Assembly: GCA_947165675.1 (NCBI GenBank)
Contig: CAMVBJ010000014.1
Location: 1 to 64,000, forward strand
Origin: an uncultured Prevotellaceae bacterium
GTDB lineage: Bacteria; Bacteroidota; Bacteroidia; Bacteroidales; Muribaculaceae
DNA length: 64,000 bases
Direction of reading: 5' to 3'
In this document: positions 42,504 to 51,710 of the stretch, piece by piece
Numbering within the stretch: the stretch's first letter is position 1
Layout of the letters: the number at the start of each line of letters is the position of its first letter
Position numbers and translations under genes: made by a program
Notes under the pieces: model-generated
Database searches by the model: none
What the model saw: the letters and a program-made list of their open reading frames with translations, nothing else
Told to the model about the DNA's origin: nothing

Positions 42504-43136
42504 ATGCCGCTGCCGAAAATTATAGATGTCTGCAAGGTGGATCTGTTCACCCAGGAGTCGGAGCTTCAGTCCCGCTATGATGCGATCACTGTAGCCCGGC
42601 TGCTGCGCATACGTGACGAATACCAGTGGGTGCTGGCCAATCCTGACCTGGCCGACCGCCTGTTTGTGGACGAGTTCACGGGGCGCTACGGGCTGAGCGA
42701 CGGAGCCATCTATGCCGACCTGGGTATCATTAAGCAGCTGCTCCCGGCATTGTCGAGTTCCAGCCGTGACTTCCATCGGTGGAAGGCCAACCAGATGCTG
42801 CTCGAGACCTATGCCATGGCAAAGAAGCGCAAGGACACGAAAACCATGGAAAGGGCAGCCTCCAGCTATGCTAAATACAACCGTGTTGACCTGGAGGATG
42901 AACAGGTGATGCCCTATGACCAGATTGTGATACAACCCTTCACGGCGACCAATGACCCGAGTGTGCTGGGCATCACGCCCATCCCGGACATCGACAAGCG
43001 CATCAAGGAGATGACTGAGAAATACCGCCGTGAGACGCTGGACATCGAGGATGTCCAATATGAAGAAGCCGACCTGGAGGAAAACGAACTCTTTGGCCCT
43101 GATAGCGATGAAACAACCGAATCCCATATACTTTAA
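42504..43136 (+). CDS. Putative terminase small subunit
   Basis: 210 residues, N-terminal helical DNA-binding-like region (TGRYGLSDGAIYADLGIIKQLLPALSSSSRDFHRWKANQMLLETYAMAKKRKDTKTMERAASSYAKY) and an acidic C-terminal tail. It overlaps the large terminase gene by 29 bases. The position and helical make-up support the call; sequence alone is not decisive. Confidence 0.6.
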   Translation: MPLPKIIDVCKVDLFTQESELQSRYDAITVARLLRIRDEYQWVLANPDLADRLFVDEFTGRYGLSDGAIYADLGIIKQLLPALSSSSRDFHRWKANQMLLETYAMAKKRKDTKTMERAASSYAKYNRVDLEDEQVMPYDQIVIQPFTATNDPSVLGITPIPDIDKRIKEMTEKYRRETLDIEDVQYEEADLEENELFGPDSDETTESHIL

Positions 43137-44739
43137 CAAACCACAGCGGTTGACGCAGCTCATCGGCGCGAACACCACTGTTATTGTGGCTGGACGACGC
43201 ACTGGTAAGACAGACTCGATAGCTGCGCCCTTCGTGCTGCGCAACATGCAGCGCATGAAAGGCAGCACCGGGGGTATCGTGGTGCCCACGTTCCGGCACG
43301 GCCTCACCAACACCATCCCTGGGCTGCTGACGGCATGGAAGCGGTGGGGACTGATTGAGGGAGTCCACTATGTTGTAGGCAAAAAGCCGCCCAAGTCGTT
43401 CGGCTCTCCCATCATCGACCCGAAGTATTACGAGCATGTCATCAGCTTCTACAATGGCTCGGTGGCCATCATCCTCTCGCAGGACAGGCCAGGTGCAGCA
43501 AACTCCTTGACGCTCTCCTGGGTGTTGGTGGATGAGGCAAAATTTATCAATTATGATAAATTGAAGGATGAAGTGTTTCCGGCTAACGGCGGCATCAAGT
43601 CCCACTTCGGCAAGCACAGCTTCAATCACGCCGTGATGATCCTGAGCGATATGCCACAGACGCAGAAGGGCTCCTGGTTCCTCCACTATCGGGAGAAGAT
43701 GGATGTGGAGCTCATCGAGACGATCAAGGGCACGATCTACGAGATATGGCGCATCAAGCAGCGCATCCGCAACATGAAGGCCGAAGGCAAGCCGGTACCT
43801 GGTTACCTGCAGGGAAAACTCAGGCTGCTTGACCGTGACCTGAACCGTATGCGCTCAGTGGCCGTGTACTACAAGGAATACTCCAGCATCGAGAACCTGC
43901 AGCTGCTTGGTGAGAACTACATCAAGCAGATGAAGCGTGACCTCACGCCGTTGACATTCCAAACATCGATACTGTGCCAGCGCATCGGCATCGCCAAGGA
44001 CGGCTTTTACTCGAGCATGCGAGAACGTCACAAATACAACGCGAGCGATTTTGAGTACCTGGACAGTCTGGGATGGCATCCCGACCCGTCGGCCCTCGAT
44101 AGCCGGGCTGACCGTGATGTGGATCCTGACGCGCCCATCTGCATCGGCATGGACTACAATGCCAACATCAACTGGATTGTGGCCGCCCAGCCTCGTAAAG
44201 ACAAACTTCTTGTCATTAAATCGTTTTATGTCAAGTATGAGCGGAAATTGCCGGAGCTGATTGCCGACTTCTGCGACTACTACAAGTTCCACCGGGAGAA
44301 AACGGTGGTGTTCTACTACGACGCTACTGCCCTGGGCTCGAACTATGCGGTCAATGAGCAGGATTTCCAGTGGGTCATCCAGCATGAGTTTGAGGTGAGA
44401 GGATGGCAGGTCATCAGCATCTATCTGGGCAATCCCATGCGGCACGATGAGAAATACCTGCTCATCAACCGGGGCTTCTCGGGGAAGAACAGGCTCATGC
44501 CTTACTTCAACCGCCAGAACAATGATGACCTCATCCTGGCCATCCAGACGGCGGGCGTTGAACGAGGGCGCAACGGCTTCCGTAAGAACAAGTCCGGCGA
44601 GAAGCTGGAGGAAAATGAGGAGAACCTGCTGGAGCACCGCACCGACGGCACGGATGCTTTTGACACGGTGTATATCGGCTGTGAGAAGTTCCCGCAACAG
44701 TTCTCTACCACTAACTACTCGATCATTGGTGTTAGATAG
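43108..44739 (+). CDS. Terminase large subunit
   Basis: 543 residues from ATG 43108. ATPase: Walker A VAGRRTGKT (27-35), Walker B LSWVLVDEAKF near 134-144. RNase H-like nuclease: IGMDYNAN near 347, FYYDATALGSN near 402, DGTDAFDTVY near 512, giving the acidic metal site. It drives DNA packaging and cuts genomes from concatemers. Unusually it lies 4.5 kb downstream of the capsid gene, with portal later still. Confidence 0.9.
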   Translation: MKQPNPIYFNKPQRLTQLIGANTTVIVAGRRTGKTDSIAAPFVLRNMQRMKGSTGGIVVPTFRHGLTNTIPGLLTAWKRWGLIEGVHYVVGKKPPKSFGSPIIDPKYYEHVISFYNGSVAIILSQDRPGAANSLTLSWVLVDEAKFINYDKLKDEVFPANGGIKSHFGKHSFNHAVMILSDMPQTQKGSWFLHYREKMDVELIETIKGTIYEIWRIKQRIRNMKAEGKPVPGYLQGKLRLLDRDLNRMRSVAVYYKEYSSIENLQLLGENYIKQMKRDLTPLTFQTSILCQRIGIAKDGFYSSMRERHKYNASDFEYLDSLGWHPDPSALDSRADRDVDPDAPICIGMDYNANINWIVAAQPRKDKLLVIKSFYVKYERKLPELIADFCDYYKFHREKTVVFYYDATALGSNYAVNEQDFQWVIQHEFEVRGWQVISIYLGNPMRHDEKYLLINRGFSGKNRLMPYFNRQNNDDLILAIQTAGVERGRNGFRKNKSGEKLEENEENLLEHRTDGTDAFDTVYIGCEKFPQQFSTTNYSIIGVR

Positions 44740-44764
44740 ATTTTGTACATTGTAATGGTAATGG

Positions 44765-44803
44765 CGGTGATTGCTCGGGAGGGTAGTCACCGTTTTTTTT
44801 TTT
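44765..44803 (+). terminator. Terminator with conserved loop, copy B
   Basis: CGGTGATT pairs with AGTCACCG (44765-44772, 44785-44792) and a T-run follows. The loop is the same as in copy A at 27658, with compensating stem changes. Ends the packaging transcript. Confidence 0.75.
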
Positions 44804-44903
44804 GCTCTGCCGGGCGGCTTGCCATTGATGGGACGATGGAGATGCTGCCACTCCTTGTTTTGTTAATGATTGACAACTGTCGCTACCTTTTTCTGATGCA
44901 AAG

Positions 44904-45013
44904 GTAGTGCGGCACGCGGCCTGCAAGGGTAAAATGCACTCCAGGGAAAAATCTCCAGCCCCTGGCGGGGTAGTATTTTCCCCTTACGCCCTTGCCTTAG
45001 CCGCTAACACCGC
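44904..45013 (+). ncRNA. Structured 5' leader, copy B
   Basis: About 85 percent identical to copy A, with the same nested stems: TGCGG/CCGC (44908, 45010), GCGGC/GCCGC, CAAGGGT/GCCCTTG, GGGAAAA/TTTTCCC, CCCC/GGGG. Changes keep or only slightly trim pairing. It ends 78 bases before the ATG of a small gene, as copy A does. The bases before it (44804-44903) show no gene. Confidence 0.6.
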
Positions 45014-45090
45014 CTACTGATTTGGCATCGTAAAAAGGTTATACGCGACAGCGTGATCAATGATTATTAACAATTAAAAAACAAGAAGTT

Positions 45091-45345
45091 ATGACAGCAA
45101 TTTTTAACACATCGTCCCTTAACTCAATGGCTGGCGCCGCCCGCCAGACGGGTAAAAAAGGTTACCGCTCTTGCGAGCTCAATAATTACATGGTCGAGGT
45201 GGTGGACTTCGACAACGAGGTGAACACCTACGAGGTGGATGCCCGCAGCGAGCAGGAGGCGAGCGAAATGGCCGAGTCGCTGGCTGAGGCTGATGGCATG
45301 ATTGCCAGCTACTGCAACGTGTACCGCTACATCGATAGTTTTTAA
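45091..45345 (+). CDS. Small protein behind structured leader B
   Basis: 84 residues. The start (TSSLNSMAGAARQTGKKGYRSCELNN) parallels the protein behind leader A (KKGFRSSNPNN). The remainder is acidic (DFDNEVNTYEVDARSEQEASEMAESLAEADG), unlike the basic tail of the other. A small regulatory or adapter protein is possible; function unknown. Confidence 0.5.
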   Translation: MTAIFNTSSLNSMAGAARQTGKKGYRSCELNNYMVEVVDFDNEVNTYEVDARSEQEASEMAESLAEADGMIASYCNVYRYIDSF

Positions 45346-45401
45346 TTTCCCATATATCCATTTTTAGAGGTTGCGCACGACACGGATTTAGTGCTACTAC
45401 T

Positions 45402-46388
45402 ATGTTTAACGATTTAGATTTAGGCGCAATGACCGCCCAGACCCTTAACATTGTCCCCGTGATGGAGCAGGCAGCCGCCCTCGTTCCCGCCGTAGAACTC
45501 CATGAGGATGACCGCTTTCTCGACTTCGAGAAAAACAAGGTGCAGCCGCTATCGCTGGAGCAGCTGAAGCGCACCCTTAGGGAGCATGATGCCGAGAAAG
45601 GCGATGCCATCCACGGCATCACCCACGTTGACCTCATCGATGGGGTCATGGACATCTGCCGTAGCTACAACTATGCGCCCGAGATTTATGACATGTTCGC
45701 CACCAACAACCGGGACAAAATGACCCCAGGCGTGAGCGTTTACCCCGAACTTGAGGCGCAATATGGCCCCAAGGCAGTAGAGGCGCACACCATCCGCCGC
45801 CTGTTCGTCAATATCCGACTGAGGGACTTCGACACCGAGGAACTGACAACTAACATCGCTGTGAGCTACACGCAGCGAGGCCTGCAAATTGGCATAGGCC
45901 GTAACGTGATGGTCTGCCACAATCAGTGCATGCTCGGTGGCGATAGGTATGTAGCCGACTTCTCGATGGCCGACCATAAGGGCACCCACAAGACCCCTGC
46001 CGACATGCTGGCCACCGTGCGCCAGTGGATGCGTGACCTCCGCAACATCATCGCCGAAGATGATGAAATGATTGAGCGCATGAGGCGCGCCATCCTCACC
46101 CCCGCCCAGGTGCTGCTCGTTATCGGGATGCTCACGGCTGCACGGGTGCAGGCCGACACGAACCACAAGGACATCAAGGTTAATAACGTCTATCCCCTCA
46201 ACCAGGCGCAGATCTCCAAGTTTACGGAGGCGCTGCTGATTCGCCAACACCATAACGGCCGCCTCTCCGCTTGGGACATGTACAACGCAGCTACCGACCT
46301 CTACAAGCCGCAGACCGCCGAGCAGACGATGATACTGCCCCAAAATATGGCTTTTGTCAATTTCCTACGCGCTAACAATGTGATTTGA
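45402..46388 (+). CDS. DUF932-like protein
   Basis: 328 residues. The core TQRGLQIGIGRNVMVCHNQCMLGGDRYVADFSMADHKGTHKTPADMLATVRQW (about 163-215) resembles the DUF932/phage-plasmid-like family; members occur on phages and conjugative elements in Bacteroidales, and the family has been linked to gene transfer and DNA repair only by context. It lies between two structural modules, behind leader B, and has its own terminator. Confidence 0.55.
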   Translation: MFNDLDLGAMTAQTLNIVPVMEQAAALVPAVELHEDDRFLDFEKNKVQPLSLEQLKRTLREHDAEKGDAIHGITHVDLIDGVMDICRSYNYAPEIYDMFATNNRDKMTPGVSVYPELEAQYGPKAVEAHTIRRLFVNIRLRDFDTEELTTNIAVSYTQRGLQIGIGRNVMVCHNQCMLGGDRYVADFSMADHKGTHKTPADMLATVRQWMRDLRNIIAEDDEMIERMRRAILTPAQVLLVIGMLTAARVQADTNHKDIKVNNVYPLNQAQISKFTEALLIRQHHNGRLSAWDMYNAATDLYKPQTAEQTMILPQNMAFVNFLRANNVI

Positions 46389-46458
46389 TAGGCGACAGAC
46401 CCATGGCGGTGCCCTCGCGGGTGCCGCCTTTGAGGTCTGGGGGAAACCTACGCGAAAA

Positions 46459-46491
46459 AATCGGGCTCCCTGCAGGGAGACCCGATTTTTT
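46459..46491 (+). terminator. Terminator of the leader-B operon
   Basis: AATCGGG...CCCGATT stem with inner CTCCC/GGGAG (46459-46486) and a T-run. Separates the DUF932-like gene from the tail operon. Confidence 0.85.
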
Positions 46492-46520
46492 CTGTCTTTT
46501 CGTGGAAAAGAGGGAGGAAA

Positions 46521-46528
46521 TATCTTTG
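46521..46528 (+). promoter_or_regulatory. Promoter -7 element of the portal-tail operon
   Basis: TATCTTTG ends 4 bases before ATG 46533, the same geometry as at the Avd gene. The mRNA would be leaderless or nearly so. Confidence 0.55.
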
Positions 46529-46532
46529 TAGT

Positions 46533-47609
46533 ATGGCAACAACACTACAAAATGACCTGCAGGCGTTCTACTTCTCGTCTCAGCTGCCCGATTTGAGGTG
46601 GCAGACGGACGAGGAAGCGCTTACTGTGTGTCTCTACTGCCCAACTGATGGTGTCGGCTACATACTGGAGCTGACATTGACCGCTGTAGGTGGTTATGTC
46701 GATCTGCTGGAGGTGCGCGATGCGGTGGAGCGCAAGATGCGCTACCTGAACAAAGACCAGATCTACCTGCAAGTGCAATGGAAAGAGCCTAGCGCAAGGA
46801 TCTACAATATATCTGGCGGATGTAATGTATATTACTGCACTCAGAATATCGTGGGCAGCTGCAGCGCGTGGCTCGACTCGCATTTCCTCACAACGCTGAA
46901 AAGTAAGCCCCTGCCGTCTGGAGAAGCTGTGGAAAGACTCTATTTCTACGCTCCTCGTGCCATGGACGTGACACCTCATGTTTCTGTCACCTGCAGAATG
47001 TCAGACGATACCGTCCGCACGCTGACGGTCAGCTTCTTCGGAGCCACATCGGCAAGTGCGAGCGTCAAGGCAAATCTGTCCTGGACACTGCCTCGTATGC
47101 TCGCTGCCGCCCAGGATGTGGATGAGAATGCCGTGGAGGTACTGGCCGTTGCTATCCAGGCGGGCAGTAGGGTGATGACCTACTACAAGCCGGCATTGCA
47201 GCCTAACCTGGCCATCGCATTCCTCAACTGCTTCGGCTTGACCGAAATTGCTTGGCTGAACTGCGTGACGACTAAGAAGACGAAAGACGGCCGCAAGATC
47301 GCCCATGTGGGGCATCGTGCCGTCGCCTATGACCTGGTGCCTCAGGTCACTTATGAGACCGAAACCTGCCCGCTGCCGCTGGAGATTGCCGACTGGCTCT
47401 CTCAGCTGATCATCGCCCCGCTGGCATGGCTGGGCGACGGCACGGCGATCGTGATCACTGACGGCGATGCCTCCATCAGCGATGACGCCGCCGTGCTGAA
47501 CTCGGTGAAGTTCACCTGGCAAAGGGACGACTCGCGCGATCTCATGAACATCGACAATGTGGATATCGATATCTTCGTCAAACCTCCTTACAGCTATCAA
47601 TTCGACTAA
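46533..47609 (+). CDS. Virion protein of unknown function
   Basis: 358 residues, beta-rich, with repeated sandwich-like strands (YILELTLTAVGGYVDLLEV; LYFYAPRAMDVTPHVSVTCRM; TLTVSFFGATSASASVK). Opens the portal-tail operon behind its own promoter. The fold suggests a tail or fibre component; no family is recognised. Confidence 0.5.
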   Translation: MATTLQNDLQAFYFSSQLPDLRWQTDEEALTVCLYCPTDGVGYILELTLTAVGGYVDLLEVRDAVERKMRYLNKDQIYLQVQWKEPSARIYNISGGCNVYYCTQNIVGSCSAWLDSHFLTTLKSKPLPSGEAVERLYFYAPRAMDVTPHVSVTCRMSDDTVRTLTVSFFGATSASASVKANLSWTLPRMLAAAQDVDENAVEVLAVAIQAGSRVMTYYKPALQPNLAIAFLNCFGLTEIAWLNCVTTKKTKDGRKIAHVGHRAVAYDLVPQVTYETETCPLPLEIADWLSQLIIAPLAWLGDGTAIVITDGDASISDDAAVLNSVKFTWQRDDSRDLMNIDNVDIDIFVKPPYSYQFD

Positions 47610-47610
47610 T

Positions 47611-47844
47611 ATGGCACAGTCTATCCATATATCCACCGCAAGAAAAATGCTGGAGTCGCCGGATCCTGTGGATTTGGAGTTCTGGACGAAAAACGGCCAG
47701 CTCATAGCGCTGAAGGACTGCGTTGCTCTGCGCTACGATTTTCGTGCCGGCACCCACAATATCAAGGTGCTCTCCAGCCGACAGATCCGCACCGTCCGCG
47801 ATGTATGCCTGTATAAAATTAACGACATGACAATATTCTTATGA
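47611..47844 (+). CDS. Small virion-operon protein
   Basis: 77 residues from ATG 47611. Beta-rich (PVDLEFWTKNGQLIALKDCVALRYDFRAGTHNIKVLSSRQIRTVRD). Overlaps the portal gene by four bases; the longer frame starting at 47557 overlaps its upstream neighbour. Function unknown. Confidence 0.5.
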   Translation: MAQSIHISTARKMLESPDPVDLEFWTKNGQLIALKDCVALRYDFRAGTHNIKVLSSRQIRTVRDVCLYKINDMTIFL

Positions 47845-49190
47845 GCAAAGAAAAAGGTTACGAAAGATTCATGGTGCCGAGCGTGGAGATCATTCCTGGG
47901 ATCGATGCCAAGGCCGCTTTCCTGTCTGTGGACAGCGCAAGCGTGTTCCGTGAGCAGGACATCGATGCCGTGAAGCTCGGCGATAGGGACTACTTCATGC
48001 CCTGGGGTGCCGACAATGATATGCCGTACCGCATCATGGAGCTCATCGAGAGCGATGAGACTGTTTCCACCTGCCTGATGTGGAATGCCCAGATGTGCTA
48101 TGGCTCCGGTCTGCAGTACAACACCGACGGCGCAAGCAAAAAGGTGACCGACGATGTGGAGGAATGGACGCTCGAGAACTCGCTGCCGTCCTACTTCCTG
48201 GGAGTGGCGCAGGACATGAAGCACTGGGGCTTCGCCATCAGCGTGATTATCCTCAGCAAAGACCGCAAGCGCATCTCCCGGCTGATCCGTAAGGAGGCGT
48301 GCTACTGCCGCTTCTCGAGGGCCGACGAGAAAACAGGCGTGATCGAGAAGGTCTATTACGCTCCTTGGCGCGAAGAGGTGACGCTGAAGGACGTGGAGAT
48401 CATTCCTCTGCTGAACGAGCAGAACCCTTGGGGCGACCTCCAGGAGCGCATGGCCGACTCGAAAAACAAGGACGTGAAATTCGCTGTGGTGACGCGAATG
48501 CCGTGCAGCGACCACACCTATTACCCGATTCCTTACTGGGCAGCCCTGTTCAAGTCGAACTGGTACGACATCAAGCGTCTCATCGCCCTGGCCAAGAAGT
48601 CCAAGATCCAGAACTCTTCACCCATCCGCTACCTCGTAGAAATCTCTGACAAATACTTTGAACGCCTGTTCCGGCAGGAGGGTATCACCGACCCGGACGA
48701 GCGCCGCAAGCGTGTGGTAAAAGCCAAGCAGGAAATCCTGGACTTCCTCAGCGGTACCGAAAACTCGGGAAAGACCTGGTTTGCCAACTTCTACGTGTCG
48801 CCCGACGGCAAGGAAAACCACGAGGTGATGATTACCCGTGTAGATGACAAGAAGGAGGGCGGCGACTGGGAAAGCGACATCCAGGAGTCGGTCAACATGA
48901 TCTGCTTCACCTTCCAGGTCCACTCTAACCTGGTGGGTTCCGTGCCGGGCAAGTCGCAGATGAACAACTCGGGCAGCGACAAGCGCGAGCTCTACACCAT
49001 CGCTCAGGCCCTGCAGAAGCCCTACCATGACCTGATGTTCCTGGTGCACCGCATCATCATCAAGTTCAACGGCTGGAAGGGTGTCAAGCCCGAAGTGCCG
49101 TTCATCCAGCTCACGACCCTCGATGAGGGCGTGGACGCTAAACAGGTTAAACCGTCAAACAAGAAAAACGATGAAGATAGTAACGAGTAA
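47841..49190 (+). CDS. Portal protein (probable)
   Basis: 449 residues. The order of a beta-rich N-terminus, WGADNDMPYRIMELIESDETVSTCLMWNAQMCYGSGLQY, a clip/stem-like central part (YPIPYWAALFKSNWYDIKRLIALAKKSKIQN) and a helical crown region fits portal proteins of Bacteroidales phages. It sits between terminase and connector genes. The overall length suits the portal family. Confidence 0.7.
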   Translation: MSKEKGYERFMVPSVEIIPGIDAKAAFLSVDSASVFREQDIDAVKLGDRDYFMPWGADNDMPYRIMELIESDETVSTCLMWNAQMCYGSGLQYNTDGASKKVTDDVEEWTLENSLPSYFLGVAQDMKHWGFAISVIILSKDRKRISRLIRKEACYCRFSRADEKTGVIEKVYYAPWREEVTLKDVEIIPLLNEQNPWGDLQERMADSKNKDVKFAVVTRMPCSDHTYYPIPYWAALFKSNWYDIKRLIALAKKSKIQNSSPIRYLVEISDKYFERLFRQEGITDPDERRKRVVKAKQEILDFLSGTENSGKTWFANFYVSPDGKENHEVMITRVDDKKEGGDWESDIQESVNMICFTFQVHSNLVGSVPGKSQMNNSGSDKRELYTIAQALQKPYHDLMFLVHRIIIKFNGWKGVKPEVPFIQLTTLDEGVDAKQVKPSNKKNDEDSNE

Positions 49191-50013
49191 CGAGATTCTG
49201 ATGGCGATGGTGCCCAATGTGGTGACCACCGTGGAAGGGGAGAAGCCGCTGTTTGAGAAGGTGGCCCTCCAGCTCGAATTGTCGGAAGCGTGGGCACGTG
49301 ACTCGTTCACGGGTCAGACGGTGCTCGACGAGATAGCCGATGAGCCTTCTTCTGACGGATGGAGATATCTGGCATCATTGATCGTGTGCGACGCGCTGCG
49401 TCGTGCCATCCCTTCACTGGACATTGTGCTTACGCCTAACGGCTTCGGCATCGTGTCCAACTCTAATGTGGCTCCTGCATCCAAGGAGCGCATCGAGAGG
49501 CTTATCACACAGATGGCGTCACAGCGCGACCACTTCATCAATATGCTGCTGGCTGACCTAGGGCTGCGTGAATCGTGGCAGGACAGCGAGCAGTTCAGTT
49601 GGTTCACGGCATCGCTGCTCCAGTCGCCCAAGGCGTGCGTGACGGCTGTGTATGACCGCCAGCGGGAGGGGCAGCAGTGGGACCAGTTCCTGCAGTTGCG
49701 CTCGAGGGCTGTCACGATTGAGGATGCTATCGCCGAGAAATGGATCAGCTACGAGGTCATGGCACAGCTTCGCTATGAGCTGGCCATCGTGAACAATGCG
49801 ACCGTCCACCAGGTGGCGCTGAAGGTGCGTGCCTGCGTGCTCAGCGAGCTTCGTGGTAATACCCGTAACCACTGGGACCTTGACCGCATAGTGAACTATA
49901 TCCGCAAAAACGCTGACATCTTCCCCGACTGGGCGACCAGCGACACGGCGAAGCTCTACAACGATCCGACAGTGTTCAAGAATAAGAAAAACTCATCCGG
50001 CTATTTCTTCTGA
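49171..50013 (+). CDS. DUF6712-like head completion protein
   Basis: 280 residues from ATG 49171 (MKIVTSNEILMAMVPNVVTTVEGEKPLFEKVALQLELSEAW). The opening and repeated alpha-helical units resemble DUF6712 proteins encoded after the portal in Bacteroidetes phages. Overlaps the portal gene by 20 bases. Probable head-to-tail connector or completion protein. Confidence 0.55.
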   Translation: MKIVTSNEILMAMVPNVVTTVEGEKPLFEKVALQLELSEAWARDSFTGQTVLDEIADEPSSDGWRYLASLIVCDALRRAIPSLDIVLTPNGFGIVSNSNVAPASKERIERLITQMASQRDHFINMLLADLGLRESWQDSEQFSWFTASLLQSPKACVTAVYDRQREGQQWDQFLQLRSRAVTIEDAIAEKWISYEVMAQLRYELAIVNNATVHQVALKVRACVLSELRGNTRNHWDLDRIVNYIRKNADIFPDWATSDTAKLYNDPTVFKNKKNSSGYFF

Positions 50014-50015
50014 TC

Positions 50016-50780
50016 ATGGAACCGAACAAAGTCACCATCAATATCACGCTGCCGAAGTCGTGGGCAGAACTGTCCAACGAGCAGCTGTACTACGTGTTCG
50101 ACCTGATTGGCGACTCGCTGAGCGGGTCACAGATCCGGGCTTACTGCTTCTTCCGCTGGAGCGGTCTGGGAGTCGTGTGCCGATATGGTGACGGCTACAT
50201 CCTGCGCAAGAACCGCCTGGAGTGTTACGTCACCGGGGATATTGTGGCCGGCGCGATGCGCTCGCTCATGTACCTGGAGAGTATGCCGGAGCGTCCTGTG
50301 CGCATCGGCAAAATCAGAAAGCACTATGCGTATGAGGCCGAGCTGGACGACGTGCCGTTTGAAAAATACCTGTACGTCGAGAATCTGTACCAGGGCTATC
50401 TCCGCACGCAGAACCATCAGCTGCTGCAGGAGATGGGACAGATCCTTTACGACTGCGAGGGTGTGCACTTCAACCAGGCCGAGAAATTGAACGTGTTCTA
50501 CTGGTGGACATCGCTGAAGGACTACTTCAGCCAGCTTTTCCCCAACTTCTTTGTGCCAGCTGGAACTCCGAGTGACGGGAATCTTCTGGGCAATCCCAAG
50601 CCTATCGGGCAACAGCTGCGCGAGGCGATGAATGCCCAGATACGTGCGCTGACCAAGGGCGACATCACCAAGGAGAAGGAAGTGATGGCCCTGCCCACCC
50701 CAAGGGCACTGACTGAACTTGACGCACTGGCTAAGGAGGCCGAAGAAATCAGACGTAAGTATGGCAACAGATCTAAATAA
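50016..50780 (+). CDS. Helical virion-assembly protein
   Basis: 254 residues. N-terminal 50 residues read like a chaperone (INITLPKSWAELSNEQLYYVFDLIGDSLSGSQIRAYCFFRWSG); the C-terminus is helical and charged (ALTELDALAKEAEEIRRKYG). The place resembles tail assembly chaperones, though no frameshift site is evident. Overlaps the next gene by 20 bases. Confidence 0.5.
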   Translation: MEPNKVTINITLPKSWAELSNEQLYYVFDLIGDSLSGSQIRAYCFFRWSGLGVVCRYGDGYILRKNRLECYVTGDIVAGAMRSLMYLESMPERPVRIGKIRKHYAYEAELDDVPFEKYLYVENLYQGYLRTQNHQLLQEMGQILYDCEGVHFNQAEKLNVFYWWTSLKDYFSQLFPNFFVPAGTPSDGNLLGNPKPIGQQLREAMNAQIRALTKGDITKEKEVMALPTPRALTELDALAKEAEEIRRKYGNRSK

Positions 50781-51267
50781 GAATTACAGCTGGGACGCTA
50801 TACCGTTCTTCCGTGACCTGCACGCCAGGAACAAACTGGTCCAGGAAAAGGGCTACAAGTTCGCTGTCGTGAGCGGTCTGTCAGGACTGGAGGAGTATAT
50901 CGAGCAGGCTCAGACGGCTACGGCTGCCGTGTGCGTGAGCGATGTTTCCACCGGATTCACGGAAATGAACAACACGCCGCACACCAGGCGCGTCAAGACG
51001 GTGTTCCTGATGAAACGCCATGCCTTGAACGACATGGCCGCCCGTGAGCGCTGCATGGATGAAATGCGCGAGATCTTCCGGCAGTTCATGACGGTGCTTT
51101 TCAAGCAAAAGACCCGCATCGAGCAGGGCATCCTCTACCTGGATCCCAGGGTGCAGTTCACAGAGATTGAACAATACTTCGCCATGGGATGCGCCTGCGC
51201 GTTCTTCAACATTTCCTACGATGTCTATACTAACCTGGTTTATCGACCTGAAGAATGGCTGGAGTAA
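50761..51267 (+). CDS. Tail terminator-like or connector protein
   Basis: 168 residues from ATG 50761, mixed alpha/beta (GYKFAVVSGLSGLEEYIEQAQ, RRVKTVFLMKRHALNDMAARERCMDEMREIFRQFMTVLF). Its position between connector genes fits a tail-completion protein. Overlaps the next by 13 bases. Not assigned to a family. Confidence 0.5.
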   Translation: MATDLNKNYSWDAIPFFRDLHARNKLVQEKGYKFAVVSGLSGLEEYIEQAQTATAAVCVSDVSTGFTEMNNTPHTRRVKTVFLMKRHALNDMAARERCMDEMREIFRQFMTVLFKQKTRIEQGILYLDPRVQFTEIEQYFAMGCACAFFNISYDVYTNLVYRPEEWLE

Positions 51268-51707
51268 GCGAGGCACAATCGTTAGAAGAACGCCGTAAAT
51301 ATGTCCGGGCGTTTTACCTGACCATGCTCGACATCTGGCGAGAGCAGGTGACTTTGCTGGGCGTGATTGATACTGGCATGCTGCTGGGCTCTATCAGGGA
51401 GAGCCATTTCGATGCTCCGGGAGATTTCAAGTCGGCCAACTATGAGTGGCTGTTCAATGAATACGGCTTGTGGCAGAATTATGGCACAGGCCGAGAGGTT
51501 TACAGGGGTAATCCTGGTGATATTGGCAGGGCGAAAGTCCGTGAGGCCCGCCCATGGATGTCGAAAAAGTTCTACTCATCGCTGATGAACATCAAGGAGT
51601 TCATGGCCGACAACCTGGGCAGGGAGTTCCTGGGCATCTTCAGCGAGGCCCTGGACTATGACAAACTGCGTAAAAACTCTAACTTTTACAAAACTCATCC
51701 TATCTAA
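51255..51707 (+). CDS. HK97 gp10-like neck protein
   Basis: 150 residues. WLFNEYGLWQNYGTGREVYRGNPGD and REARPWMSKKFYSSL resemble the gp10/Neck1-type connector family (GTG.. and RPW.. motifs). It lies immediately before the tape measure gene, where neck proteins are expected. Confidence 0.6.
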   Translation: MAGVSEAQSLEERRKYVRAFYLTMLDIWREQVTLLGVIDTGMLLGSIRESHFDAPGDFKSANYEWLFNEYGLWQNYGTGREVYRGNPGDIGRAKVREARPWMSKKFYSSLMNIKEFMADNLGREFLGIFSEALDYDKLRKNSNFYKTHPI

Positions 51708-51710
51708 GAT

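Noticed and set aside
44899-44907. Minus-strand promoter TACCTTTGC in leader B
   Set aside because: The -7 match is good but leader A reads TACCTTCGC and spacing to a -33 element is short, so an antisense RNA is not supported.
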